Source: Paraphysomonas bandaiensis (lineage: Eukaryota; Chrysophyceae). From it: a stretch of 64,000 nt of DNA. Where the stretch lies: contig CBFFRP010000199.1 of the NCBI GenBank assembly GCA_965644295.1, positions 1 through 64,000 of the forward strand, in the 5' to 3' direction. A program made the position numbers and the translations under genes. This document shows positions 36,434 through 44,969 of the stretch, in pieces. The notes beneath the pieces are model-generated. The model saw nothing but the letters and a program-made list of their open reading frames with translations. It ran no database searches and was not told where the DNA came from. Position 1 is the first letter of the stretch. Each line of letters starts with the position of its first letter.

Positions 36434-36891
36434 TTAAGCCTCAACATTGGTCGTCTGCAGGCCGTGGAAATCAGCAACTTGCACATATTTCACAAGAGTA
36501 TAAAGCTGCATATAAAACAATTATATTTTGCTTAGTATAACATGTATCACGCACCTTTTCAGTGGCCTCCTCATCCTCGTCACGACGTCTCTCAAGACGG
36601 ACACGAATTCTCTTGGGGACATTGCGAACACCCTGAGACCAGATGTGCTTGTTGAGCATAGTGTCAACCCTAACGTTCCTAAATACACTATTAAATATGA
36701 AAATATTGTTATGATATGACTGACTTTGTTCCCATTGCCTTGGTAGCAAACTTCTTAATTTCAGCAATGGCACGAGGAGCACGCTTCTTAAAGTTGACAC
36801 CATAGAGACGCTTGCTCATATGGATAGTATAGTCACGGGTAGCAATATCGCTTCCCTTAGCCTTAGTTCTCTTTGTTCCTTCCTTAACCAT
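36434..36891 (-). CDS. RPL31: Ribosomal protein eL31
   Basis: 60S subunit protein at the nascent-chain exit tunnel. Three exons, 36891-36725, 36678-36555 and 36505-36434, with introns of 46 and 49 bp, give 120 aa; human eL31 has 125. Diagnostic text is [24 protein letters not shown] (residues about 17-40), the [20 protein letters not shown] stretch across intron 1, and [19 protein letters not shown]. The start is the ATG of [10 protein letters not shown]; five upstream codons in frame belong to the leader. Introns in a ribosomal protein gene, with GTCAGT and GTGCGT donors, are in keeping with the rest of the window. Confidence 0.97.
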
Positions 36892-37018
36892 GGTTACTTT
36901 CCTCAATTATATTAAGTGGAATGGTGTTACATATATATCAACACGGCTCTTCCATCTCATCACCGTCAATATCAATTATCAAGCCATCATTCACTTAACA
37001 GTATCTTTAACAGTCATA

Positions 37019-37396
37019 TTAATAAAACTGAAAATATAGGAACAAAAAACTTAGTTGGACGGTATACTCGTAGTATATGTCGGTATACCACTCGCTCCGT
37101 TTTCCGGTGCCGCTGTTTTTTGAGGTGCCATTCTTTGGTGTGTTTTTTATCATCAGAATTGCAATCGGATCTTCATATAGATATACATGTATGTATATTC
37201 CTTTAAAATCATCATATTTGTACACTCCTGTCATAATAAATACACCAATACATAAGAATGGATAGTTCCTGTGGTTAGTCACATCAACACTGATATCTGG
37301 TTGAAATATCAGATGATGGGGAGTGAGAGGGATGTATTCCTCGTCCTCTGAACCTGGTGATGTACTCAGCGTTGTTGCCGCTTCCTGTAAGCTCAT
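37019..37396 (-). CDS. Uncharacterised 125-aa ORF, left-arm copy
   Basis: No family recognised. An acidic N-terminus (SPGSEDEEYIPLTP) is followed by a hydrophobic stretch (YPFLCIGVFIMTGVYKY) and a basic Ser/Lys region. An identical reading frame occurs in the right arm of the inverted repeat (40566-40898, +). The two are the same up to EWYT, where the repeat ends and each continues into different flanking DNA. Two-fold occurrence follows from the inverted duplication, so it is not independent evidence for coding. It is divergently paired with the 60-aa frame at 37457-37639. Confidence 0.35.
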   Translation of the reverse strand: MSLQEAATTLSTSPGSEDEEYIPLTPHHLIFQPDISVDVTNHRNYPFLCIGVFIMTGVYKYDDFKGIYIHVYLYEDPIAILMIKNTPKNGTSKNSGTGKRSEWYTDIYYEYTVQLSFLFLYFQFY

Positions 37397-37456
37397 TGTT
37401 TGTATTTTTAGGGGAGATAATCATTCAGCTGCTATGTAGACAATAGGGAGTCTTCC

Positions 37457-37639
37457 ATGCGCAGACCTCACTTCATTATTAGTCTCATTTGTAGTGTATT
37501 TGCGGATATATATCGGATCTATGCGATATATGGCTTCATTGTGTTTGTGTCATCTGCATTGAAGTGTAGGTATTTGAGTGGAAGAGTATATAAGTGTGTT
37601 ATATTGTCTCTTGTTGCATTCTGCAGCTTGTTTACATGA
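37457..37639 (+). CDS. Uncharacterised 60-aa hydrophobic ORF, left-arm copy
   Basis: ATG start; three hydrophobic stretches (FIISLICSVFADIY, YAIYGFIVFVSSAL, VILSLVAFCSLF) would make a small membrane protein. No family recognised. The same frame occurs in the right arm at 40323-40505 (-). Coding status is uncertain because AT-rich DNA often yields short hydrophobic frames. Confidence 0.25.
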   Translation: MRRPHFIISLICSVFADIYRIYAIYGFIVFVSSALKCRYLSGRVYKCVILSLVAFCSLFT

Positions 37640-37789
37640 TTATAGATGCTAGTGCTACACATAACCTTGTTATTATTACGTATTCTCGTTACAATATTTT
37701 AAGACTGTGTTTTCACGAATATTGAAGTCATCATCTTATGGTATATCAGCATAGATTACCTATTCACCAGCTATACATGTATGCACTCA

Positions 37790-38715
37790 GTGTGTTCATG
37801 TTCATGCAACAGTTCAAGATCTAGATATGTGGTATATGTTCTGTGTCTTCGCTCTGTGTGCTTCATACAACATATATAGACCATGTATGTGGTATATGTT
37901 CTCTGTATGTGCTTCATACAACACATTGAGACCATATATGTGGTATATGATCTGTATGTTCGCTGTGTGTGCTTTACACAGCACACAGAGACTGTATATG
38001 TGAAATGTGCTCTGTATATTCACTCTGCGTGCTTCATACAACATATATAGACCATGTATGTGGTATATGTTCTCTGTATGTGCTTCATACAACACATTGA
38101 GACCATATATGTGGTATATGATCTGTATGTTCGCTGTGTGTGCTTTACACAGCACACAGAGACTGTATATGTTAAATGTGCTCTGTATATTCACTCTGTG
38201 TGCTTCATACAACACGCAAGAACCATATATGTGGAATATGTTGTGAATATATTACTCTGTGCTCTTCATGCAACATACAGGGACTATGTATGTGTTATAT
38301 GGTGCGTAGTATCACACTTTGCCCCTCATACAACACGCAAAGACTATATATGTGGTATATGATATATGCGTTCACTCTGTGCGCACCATGCGACACGCAG
38401 GGACTATATAAGTATTGTATGATGTATGTATTATGTATTCACTATGTGCTCTTCATGCAATACACAAAGCTATTTAAGTGCTATATGATGTGCATTTTTG
38501 AACTCTGTGCTACATATAAAACAGAGAGACTATTGAAGTGTTTTTAGTGATCTGTATGTTTACTATGTGCGCTTCGTACAGTACACAAGCACTCAATGTA
38601 TGGTATATGACGTGTAGTTTCGCTCTCTATGCTTCGTATAGTAGCCGGGGATTATATCAGTGTTATATGATGTATGTGTTTACTCACTATGCTTCGTATA
38701 TAGTATATAGTACAT
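37790..38715. repeat. Roughly 60-bp satellite, left arm
   Basis: About 14-15 units with a period near 50-60 bp around the core TGTGCTTCATACAACACA...GACTATATATGTGGTATATG. The first six units are most alike and divergence increases toward the centre of the inverted repeat. The array generates overlapping spurious frames on both strands. Confidence 0.85.
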
Positions 38716-38717
38716 AG

Positions 38718-38888
38718 GGATATAGCTTGGATAGGCCGACAGCCAAGGCTGAGGCCAGAGAAAAGGGAGACGAAGAAAAAGTATTGTTACGAGGAATATG
38801 TATCGCCGAGAGGCGTCAGTACAGACTTCATAAAGCAATCGAGGCACTAAGAACACTTGACGACAATGGGGCGATGGAAGTAGCGTAG
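38718..38888 (+). other. Coding-like exon candidate in the inverted-repeat spacer
   Basis: A 57-codon open frame ending in TAG at 38886-38888. It reads LDRPTAKAEAREKG, then an Arg/Leu-rich helix (ICIAERRQYRLHKAIEALRTL). The composition is balanced and GC-richer than the surroundings. A possible splice acceptor (TATAG) lies at 38721-38725. No ATG opens the frame, so it would be a terminal exon of a gene whose upstream part is not recognisable in the repeat arm. Function unknown. Confidence 0.3.
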
Positions 38889-39240
38889 CATATGGTTGTA
38901 GCTAGCACAGTGTATGGTTAAGTTTGATGTTGCTGATTTTTTAATTTGAACACTGTAATCCACAGTGCACGCTTGTTTTTAGTTTTTAATAGATAACGTA
39001 TTTTTTGCTTTAAAGGTTTACTATTTACATAAGTACTTTATTATTCTACTATTCTGGCTTCCTATCCCATCGTGTACAGTTGGCAGTAGCACTCTAAGTA
39101 CTAATACTACACAATAAAATATGACAATTTAATGTCATTTTCCACTGTTATTAAAATTCTACTCGACGGAGTTTACAGAGTAAACATATAAACCCAGTGC
39201 TATATATAACTGCAAAGTGCTGCGCCTACTACCTACATAG
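38721..39240. other. Spacer (loop) of the inverted repeat
   Basis: About 520 bp unique to the centre. It holds the exon-like frame at 38718-38888 and then AT-rich DNA without a visible gene. Confidence 0.8.
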
Positions 39241-39244
39241 TCCC

Positions 39245-40170
39245 TATGTGCTATATACTATATACGAAGCATAGAGAGTAAACACATACATCATATAACA
39301 CTGATATAATCACTGGCTACTATACGAAGCATAGATAGCGAAACTACACGTCATATACCATACATTGAGTGCTTGTGTACTGTACGAAGCGCACATAGTA
39401 AACATACAGATCACTAAAAACACTTCAATAGTCTCTCTGTGTTATATGTAGCACAGAGTTCAAAAATGCACATCATATAGCACTTAAATAGTCCTTGTGT
39501 ATTGCATGAAGAGCACATAGTGAATACATAATACATACATCATACAATACTTATATAGTCCCTGCGTGTCGCATGGTGCGCACAGAGTGAACGCATATAT
39601 CATATACCACATATATAGTCTTTGCGTGTTGTATGAGGGGCAAAGTGTGATACTACGCACCATATAACACATACATAGTCCCTGTATGTTGCATGAAGAG
39701 CACAGAGTAATATATTCACAACATATTCCACATATATGGTTCTTGCGTGTTGTATGAAGCACACAGAGTGAATATACAGAGCACATTTAACATATACAGT
39801 CTCTGTGTGCTGTGTAAAGCACACACAGCGAACATACAGATCATATACCACATATATGGTCTCAATGTGTTGTATGAAGCACATACAGAGAACATATACC
39901 ACATACATGGTCTATATATGTTGTATGAAGCACGCAGAGTGAATATACAGAGCACATTTCACATATACAGTCTCTGTGTGCTGTGTAAAGCACACACAGC
40001 GAACATACAGATCATATACCACATATATGGTCTCAATGTGTTGTATGAAGCACATACAGAGAACATATACCACATACATGGTCTATATATGTTGTATGAA
40101 GCACACAGAGCGAAGACACAGAACATATACCACATATCTAGATCTTGAACTGTTGCATGAACATGAACAC
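39245..40170. repeat. Roughly 60-bp satellite, right arm
   Basis: Mirror copy of the array at 37790-38715, same number and order of units. Confidence 0.85.
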
Positions 40171-40322
40171 ACTGAGTGCATACATGTATAGCTGGTGAAT
40201 AGGTAATCTATGCTGATATACCATAAGATGATGACTTCAATATTCGTGAAAACACAGTCTTAAAATATTGTAACGAGAATACGTAATAATAACAAGGTTA
40301 TGTGTAGCACTAGCATCTATAA

Positions 40323-40505
40323 TCATGTAAACAAGCTGCAGAATGCAACAAGAGACAATATAACACACTTATATACTCTTCCACTCAAATACCTACACTT
40401 CAATGCAGATGACACAAACACAATGAAGCCATATATCGCATAGATCCGATATATATCCGCAAATACACTACAAATGAGACTAATAATGAAGTGAGGTCTG
40501 CGCAT
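40323..40505 (-). CDS. Uncharacterised 60-aa hydrophobic ORF, right-arm copy
   Basis: Identical to the frame at 37457-37639 and divergent from the 40566-40898 frame. Three hydrophobic stretches; no family recognised. Same caveat about coding status. Confidence 0.25.
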   Translation of the reverse strand: MRRPHFIISLICSVFADIYRIYAIYGFIVFVSSALKCRYLSGRVYKCVILSLVAFCSLFT

Positions 40506-40565
40506 GGAAGACTCCCTATTGTCTACATAGCAGCTGAATGATTATCTCCCCTAAAAATACAAACA

Positions 40566-40898
40566 ATGAGCTTACAGGAAGCGGCAACAACGCTGAGTAC
40601 ATCACCAGGTTCAGAGGACGAGGAATACATCCCTCTCACTCCCCATCATCTGATATTTCAACCAGATATCAGTGTTGATGTGACTAACCACAGGAACTAT
40701 CCATTCTTATGTATTGGTGTATTTATTATGACAGGAGTGTACAAATATGATGATTTTAAAGGAATATACATACATGTATATCTATATGAAGATCCGATTG
40801 CAATTCTGATGATAAAAAACACACCAAAGAATGGCACCTCAAAAAACAGCGGCACCGGAAAACGGAGCGAGTGGTATACGACAGCCACTTGGGGGTAA
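40566..40898 (+). CDS. Uncharacterised 110-aa ORF, right-arm copy
   Basis: Same as the left-arm frame (37019-37396) for about 105 residues, then ends five residues past EWYT because the repeat boundary at 40879 joins other DNA (TTATWG then stop). The truncated end suggests that, if either is real, the left-arm 125-aa form is the original and this is the copy. The reverse is also possible. Confidence 0.3.
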   Translation: MSLQEAATTLSTSPGSEDEEYIPLTPHHLIFQPDISVDVTNHRNYPFLCIGVFIMTGVYKYDDFKGIYIHVYLYEDPIAILMIKNTPKNGTSKNSGTGKRSEWYTTATWG

Positions 40899-40899
40899 T

Positions 40900-42736
40900 A
40901 TTTTTTTGTACCCCTTTTTACCTATTTTACATATTTTACCCTAAAAATGGAGCATTCTAGTATAGAAAAGGGAACTTTTTTCATAAGGTTTAGTATCTCA
41001 ATAATATCCATGTGTACATCCATGTATGAATGATATACACATTAATATAAACAATTATGCAGCAATAGAGATCTCGGATGGCAGTATGATGGAGTATGTA
41101 GAGAATGATGATATTATTGAGACGTAATATAATCCTTAAGAGGCTCATATGTTGACTACCTACCTATTTTACCCTCACTTATAGTAAGATACTATTACCA
41201 TATCTTGTCCCTATCCCTGATATCTAGCACCTGCCGACATCAAGAGAAAGGTCGAGTTGCCAGTGAATATTATAACTGAAGTACATCCACAGAGAATACT
41301 ACTACTGTATGAAGCACAAATGAGTACTGAAATCTTGTTTATAAGTTCTATGTGCCCTAGTAAAGCGCTAGTGATGATTACACTAAGCAATGTATAGATA
41401 TTTATTAATATCCTGGCGCATTCTTTGTTTGTCGGCACTAAGCGAGCTCTAGCTAGGTCTACACTATACTTGTAGAGCCCGTATGTGACTGCGAGAAACC
41501 CCACAGCATTCTGGGGAGAAGGGGGCTTAGTCAATACCACGCTAAGGCTATGTAAGGCATTCGTGGTCACAAAATCTCCGCAAAATCTTTGTTGGGTGAT
41601 TGGACGGTGAACATGGCTTTGGCAGAATCTGCGCGTGATCTATGTGGTCAGCTACGATGGTACAGGGTACACGGGTAGGCGGTTGGTAGAATCAGTGCGA
41701 AATCTTGGTGTTATATGTGGTGCACCAGGGAGCCTACACTATGGCCACACTGTCGGAATGGGCATATGTGCAATATATATATGACCATATAGGTAATTAT
41801 ACTTAAATTGTGTAAATCACTGAGTTATTCTATAATAATTCCTTTACTACGATACAGTATCTCTATTTATTTGCTTGACGTGTTATAGCAATTGTATTTT
41901 TTATAGCAACATGAAGTCAAGTATTTACTGGTATATATATTATCACAAGTCACTATTATGACTTCTGTATAGTGTGTTTGCAGTTTTCGTTAGCACAAAA
42001 GAGGAATAAATATTTTGCTGTCTAGTTGTCTGCTACTGCCTGGATATCGAGTACCGCGCGCACTTTAGCTTGTATTAAATAAATGAAGTATCAATGGCAC
42101 GATGTTCTTTTAAAATCTTATGCAATTAATTTAATTTGAAAAGGTGTTTATAATGTCTAGTTAGTAGAATGAAAGACAATGGTCTACAATAAACTAATCA
42201 TGCCCTTTAAATTTTGGCAAAAAGGGTTAGCTTTATAGTTAATTTGTTTATTTTTATATTCTCCCAAATTTTATTCTGTCTGAAATAGGGTTGAGTAATA
42301 TGGACTCTTTTTTTCTTATATAGTTCTGTTTTGAGTGGAGAAAGGTGATAAGCCTATACAATATGCTGTATGCAAAGTAACTTACAGATGCTTTTTATCC
42401 TGGTAGTAAAACGGGAATTCTAAGCAAGGGATTAATATTACTTTGTATAATACTGCTTTACTCACTTTGTGCACAATGAGTATTTGAAACTTCGTGTTGC
42501 AATGAAGCGAATTACACACACACCAATTTAAGATAATCTCGGGTTTAAAGATCAAACTAGTTCTTGATAAAAACGATTCCGTGTTATTTTATCCACATAA
42601 TTGCCTGTCAGTTTTCCTATTACACAGTTGCTATCATACGCATCATTTTGCGGAAATAAAAAACTCATATCTCTAGAAACTACAACAATACCAACATATG
42701 TGCATAGATACGAGCTCCTTGATCAGAAGGATATGC
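40900..42736. other. AT-rich intergenic region with one weak ORF
   Basis: No clear gene. A frame at 41211-41570 (-) has two hydrophobic stretches (ILINIYTLLSVIITSALLG; ISVLICASYSSSILCG) and coding-like composition (LTKPPSPQNAVGFLAVTYGLYKY). It opens on GTG and extends upstream without an obvious ATG, so it may be an exon of a small membrane protein. Nothing else is visible. Confidence 0.35.
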
Positions 42737-43192
42737 TCACTGCTCCGTGTCAGCACGGCGCTTGGCTTTAACAAATAGTATTCTTTCTGTTGCACATCTG
42801 ACAAGGCCAGATGCCACTCCACTCATAATTACGAATGCATATATCCGTCTAATAGGAAATGATTGAAAAGATGACATAGCATTTTTAATGAGTGGAACAA
42901 TATCCTTAGCCCCCTTAAACTCAAAACTAGCCGTAGGGGGCTTCCACTGACTTGGATATAACGAGTTCGCCATATACATTGTGCCTGCCCCTACGGAAAT
43001 GCCAACAAGGCCTGAAACAACACGAGCAGACTTAGATGCGTGTTCAGTAACTCCACCGAATATCAGGCTCGATGCTTGGTATGACCCTTGGTAAGTTAAG
43101 TCAAAAGTACCATACCATAAGCCAAACCCTCCAACTGCAACAGGAATCAAGACTGGGCGAGCAAGTAACTGCAATAATCTTCTACGAATCAT
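42737..43192 (-). CDS. Small membrane protein, 151 aa, unknown family
   Basis: Single-exon ATG-to-stop frame, not recognised. The N-terminus MIRRRLLQLLARPVLIP is Arg/Leu-rich, like a mitochondrial targeting or signal-anchor sequence, and runs into a hydrophobic segment (VLIPVAVGGFGLWYGTF). Further hydrophobic segments are VVSGLVGISVGAGTMYMAN and IYAFVIMSGVASGLVRC, so three TM helices are likely. The C-terminus is basic (KAKRRADTEQ). Glycine-rich helices such as VSGLVGISVGAG are typical of tightly packed inner-membrane proteins. A mitochondrial location is an inference. TACAGCAGTA-like motifs lie 130-220 bp upstream. Confidence 0.75.
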   Translation of the reverse strand: MIRRRLLQLLARPVLIPVAVGGFGLWYGTFDLTYQGSYQASSLIFGGVTEHASKSARVVSGLVGISVGAGTMYMANSLYPSQWKPPTASFEFKGAKDIVPLIKNAMSSFQSFPIRRIYAFVIMSGVASGLVRCATERILFVKAKRRADTEQ

Positions 43193-43793
43193 TGATGATC
43201 CACTTGTGATAACTTTAATATCTATCTATACTTTAAACATGTGAATGAATTGTGGTGGTTTGTATAGAGCCAACATAGCCGCTTCAACGACTCTTGTAGC
43301 TATAGAACACACACAATATATACAGCAGTGTGCTTGTATATATGCATATACAGAGTATACTGCTGTTTTATATACTGTACACATATAAATATACCGAATA
43401 CAGCAGTACTGCGTGGGCATATTGCCGTGTAAATGATATACGGTATAATACAGCTACAGTGTGTGGGACATAGACATGCACACAGCGCCGCAAGCAATAC
43501 ATTCATAAGCCGTCCATATCTTGCCACACTACTCCCTCAACTAACCACCACCATGCCTATAAACAACAGGACATCAACTCCTCTACCTTTTCCTTCAATA
43601 TCCACTAATTAAGGCCTCTACAATCATCCTATTCTATATAATCTATCTATCTATCGCTCTATCATACACTATCATAGACACCATTCGTAGTCCCTCCCAC
43701 ACTCATCACACTATATCCGGATAATACTATAATCTACGAAATATATCTTATAGAAGCATTGTGATCTATATACACAAACCATCAGATGAAGTT
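43193..43793. promoter_or_regulatory. Upstream region of the 151-aa membrane protein gene
   Basis: AT-rich, with three TACTGCTGTA/TACAGCAGTA-like words at 43319-43330, 43355-43366 and 43398-43410, and short GTATAC-type palindromes. No exon is apparent. Confidence 0.4.
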
Positions 43794-44475
43794 ATGCCTC
43801 TGCCGACCTCTCCATTCGGTCCTCATGAGGGTCATGTAGTGTATTACAACTACCCATATGATAATATTGAAATTGATGATTAAGTATTAGATATATTAGA
43901 AATACACATGTTGGCAATTTTGTTGTCATGATGCCGAGATTCAGATATTGAAAGGGTAACTACTTTCAGGTCGGCTTCGGGGACCTGCCTACCTGTACGA
44001 TTTTCTGTTACGGTTTTCAACAGAGGTGAGAGAAAAAGAAGCGTGTATCGATTCAAATGGTAATAGTAGTACTAATTACAGTACTTTTTGTTTTCCAATT
44101 TTTGAAGTCCCAGTGCCCGGCAGGATGTGAGAATGGAGTTTGCTATTCAAGACCCTATATGAGATATGGGGGACAGTGGAAATGTTCAACTACTTTTGGC
44201 TTACGGTGTAAAATCTGTTTTCGCATATGTTTGGTATCAACAGAAGTAGATCAGGGACGAAATCGTTTAAACCAAGACTTGTATGGGCATTACGTGATAA
44301 GAACAGTAAACGTGCCTTGATATAAACCCAATTGTTACCAAATATGATTTTCATCAACAGAGTGACTTTTCTTTTCTTCACACATCAGACTTTATATGGC
44401 ACAGAAAGATATCTGTATCCCCAGCGTACTCTCCAGTCTCCAGAGATTCATGATGCTGATATAATTTATGATTAA
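43794..44475 (+). CDS. Possible small multi-exon gene, structure unresolved
   Basis: Several coding-like segments in the right order, but I could not join all of them. An ATG at 43794 opens PLPTSPFGPHEGHVV and reads to a TAA at about 43881. A segment at 43970-44025, between TTTCAG and GTGAGA, can splice in phase to 44082 (after ATTACAG). That gives RFSVTVFN-VLFVFQFLKSQCPAGCENGVCYSRP, which is cysteine-rich. A last segment after CACATCAG (about 44388) reads TLYGTERYLYPQRTLQSPE to a stop at 44473-44475. The cysteine pattern CPAGCENGVC resembles an EGF-like fragment. Boundaries and product are uncertain. Confidence 0.3.
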
Positions 44476-44969
44476 ACATGTTCTGTTTCTAAGTGAGGGC
44501 AAAATAATGGTAGCGACAAGAATTACGCGTACTGTCAATTGTCAATATGAAGAAAGCGGAAGGAATAGAGCCAACCAGAACCCAGAACAGGCTGCAATTT
44601 ATGGCTGATACGCGGTGTAGTCGGTACTATAACCAGCTTACTCTTCCTATTCAATCTCAACTTTGAGTATAGTTGCGATAGTGTTGAAAAGTATCTTTGT
44701 ATGATAAGACAACATATTAAAATTTACTTCTATCATATTGGTTTCTATTGTGTATTATATTAGGATTTCACGATAACCACAAAAATTCTTAAGTTGTGGA
44801 ATTAAATGAGCAATTTAATCCCATTTCAAGACTCGGGCTACCACATAAGTCAAATCTTGCTACTTATAACTAAAACATAAGCGACAGTACAAATATTGTA
44901 AAAATACACACACAAAATCAGAACACATCGCCATCAATGGAATGCCGGTGCCAAACACAACTATCACTT
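44476..44969. other. Intergenic
   Basis: AT-rich, no gene, RNA or repeat apparent. Confidence 0.5.

Larger units (their letters stand above)
37083..38720 (+). repeat. Inverted repeat, left arm (about 1.64 kb)
   Basis: Pairs with 39241-40879 on the opposite strand. GTATACCACTCGCTCC at 37083 matches the reverse complement ending at 40879. The inner end is CATAGGGA at 38713-38720, matching the complement at 39241. Start and end sums (77,962 and 77,961) show almost no indels. The differences I saw (near 38470, 38635 and 38720) are toward the centre. The arm contains two short ORFs and the roughly 60-bp satellite. Confidence 0.95.
39241..40879 (-). repeat. Inverted repeat, right arm (about 1.64 kb)
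   Basis: Near-identical reverse complement of 37083-38720. Outside the outer end the sequences differ (GACAGCCACTTGGG here; GTATATGTCG left of the other arm). No obvious target duplication flanks the pair. Confidence 0.95.

Noticed and set aside
37790-38715. CRISPR-like array of about 60-bp units
   Set aside because: The window is eukaryotic, units are degenerate tandem repeats without constant repeat/unique spacer structure, and no cas genes exist.
39484-40191. MYVVYVLCMCF-type frames in the satellite
   Set aside because: Exist in both orientations and both arms because of the repeat period; composition is that of the satellite.
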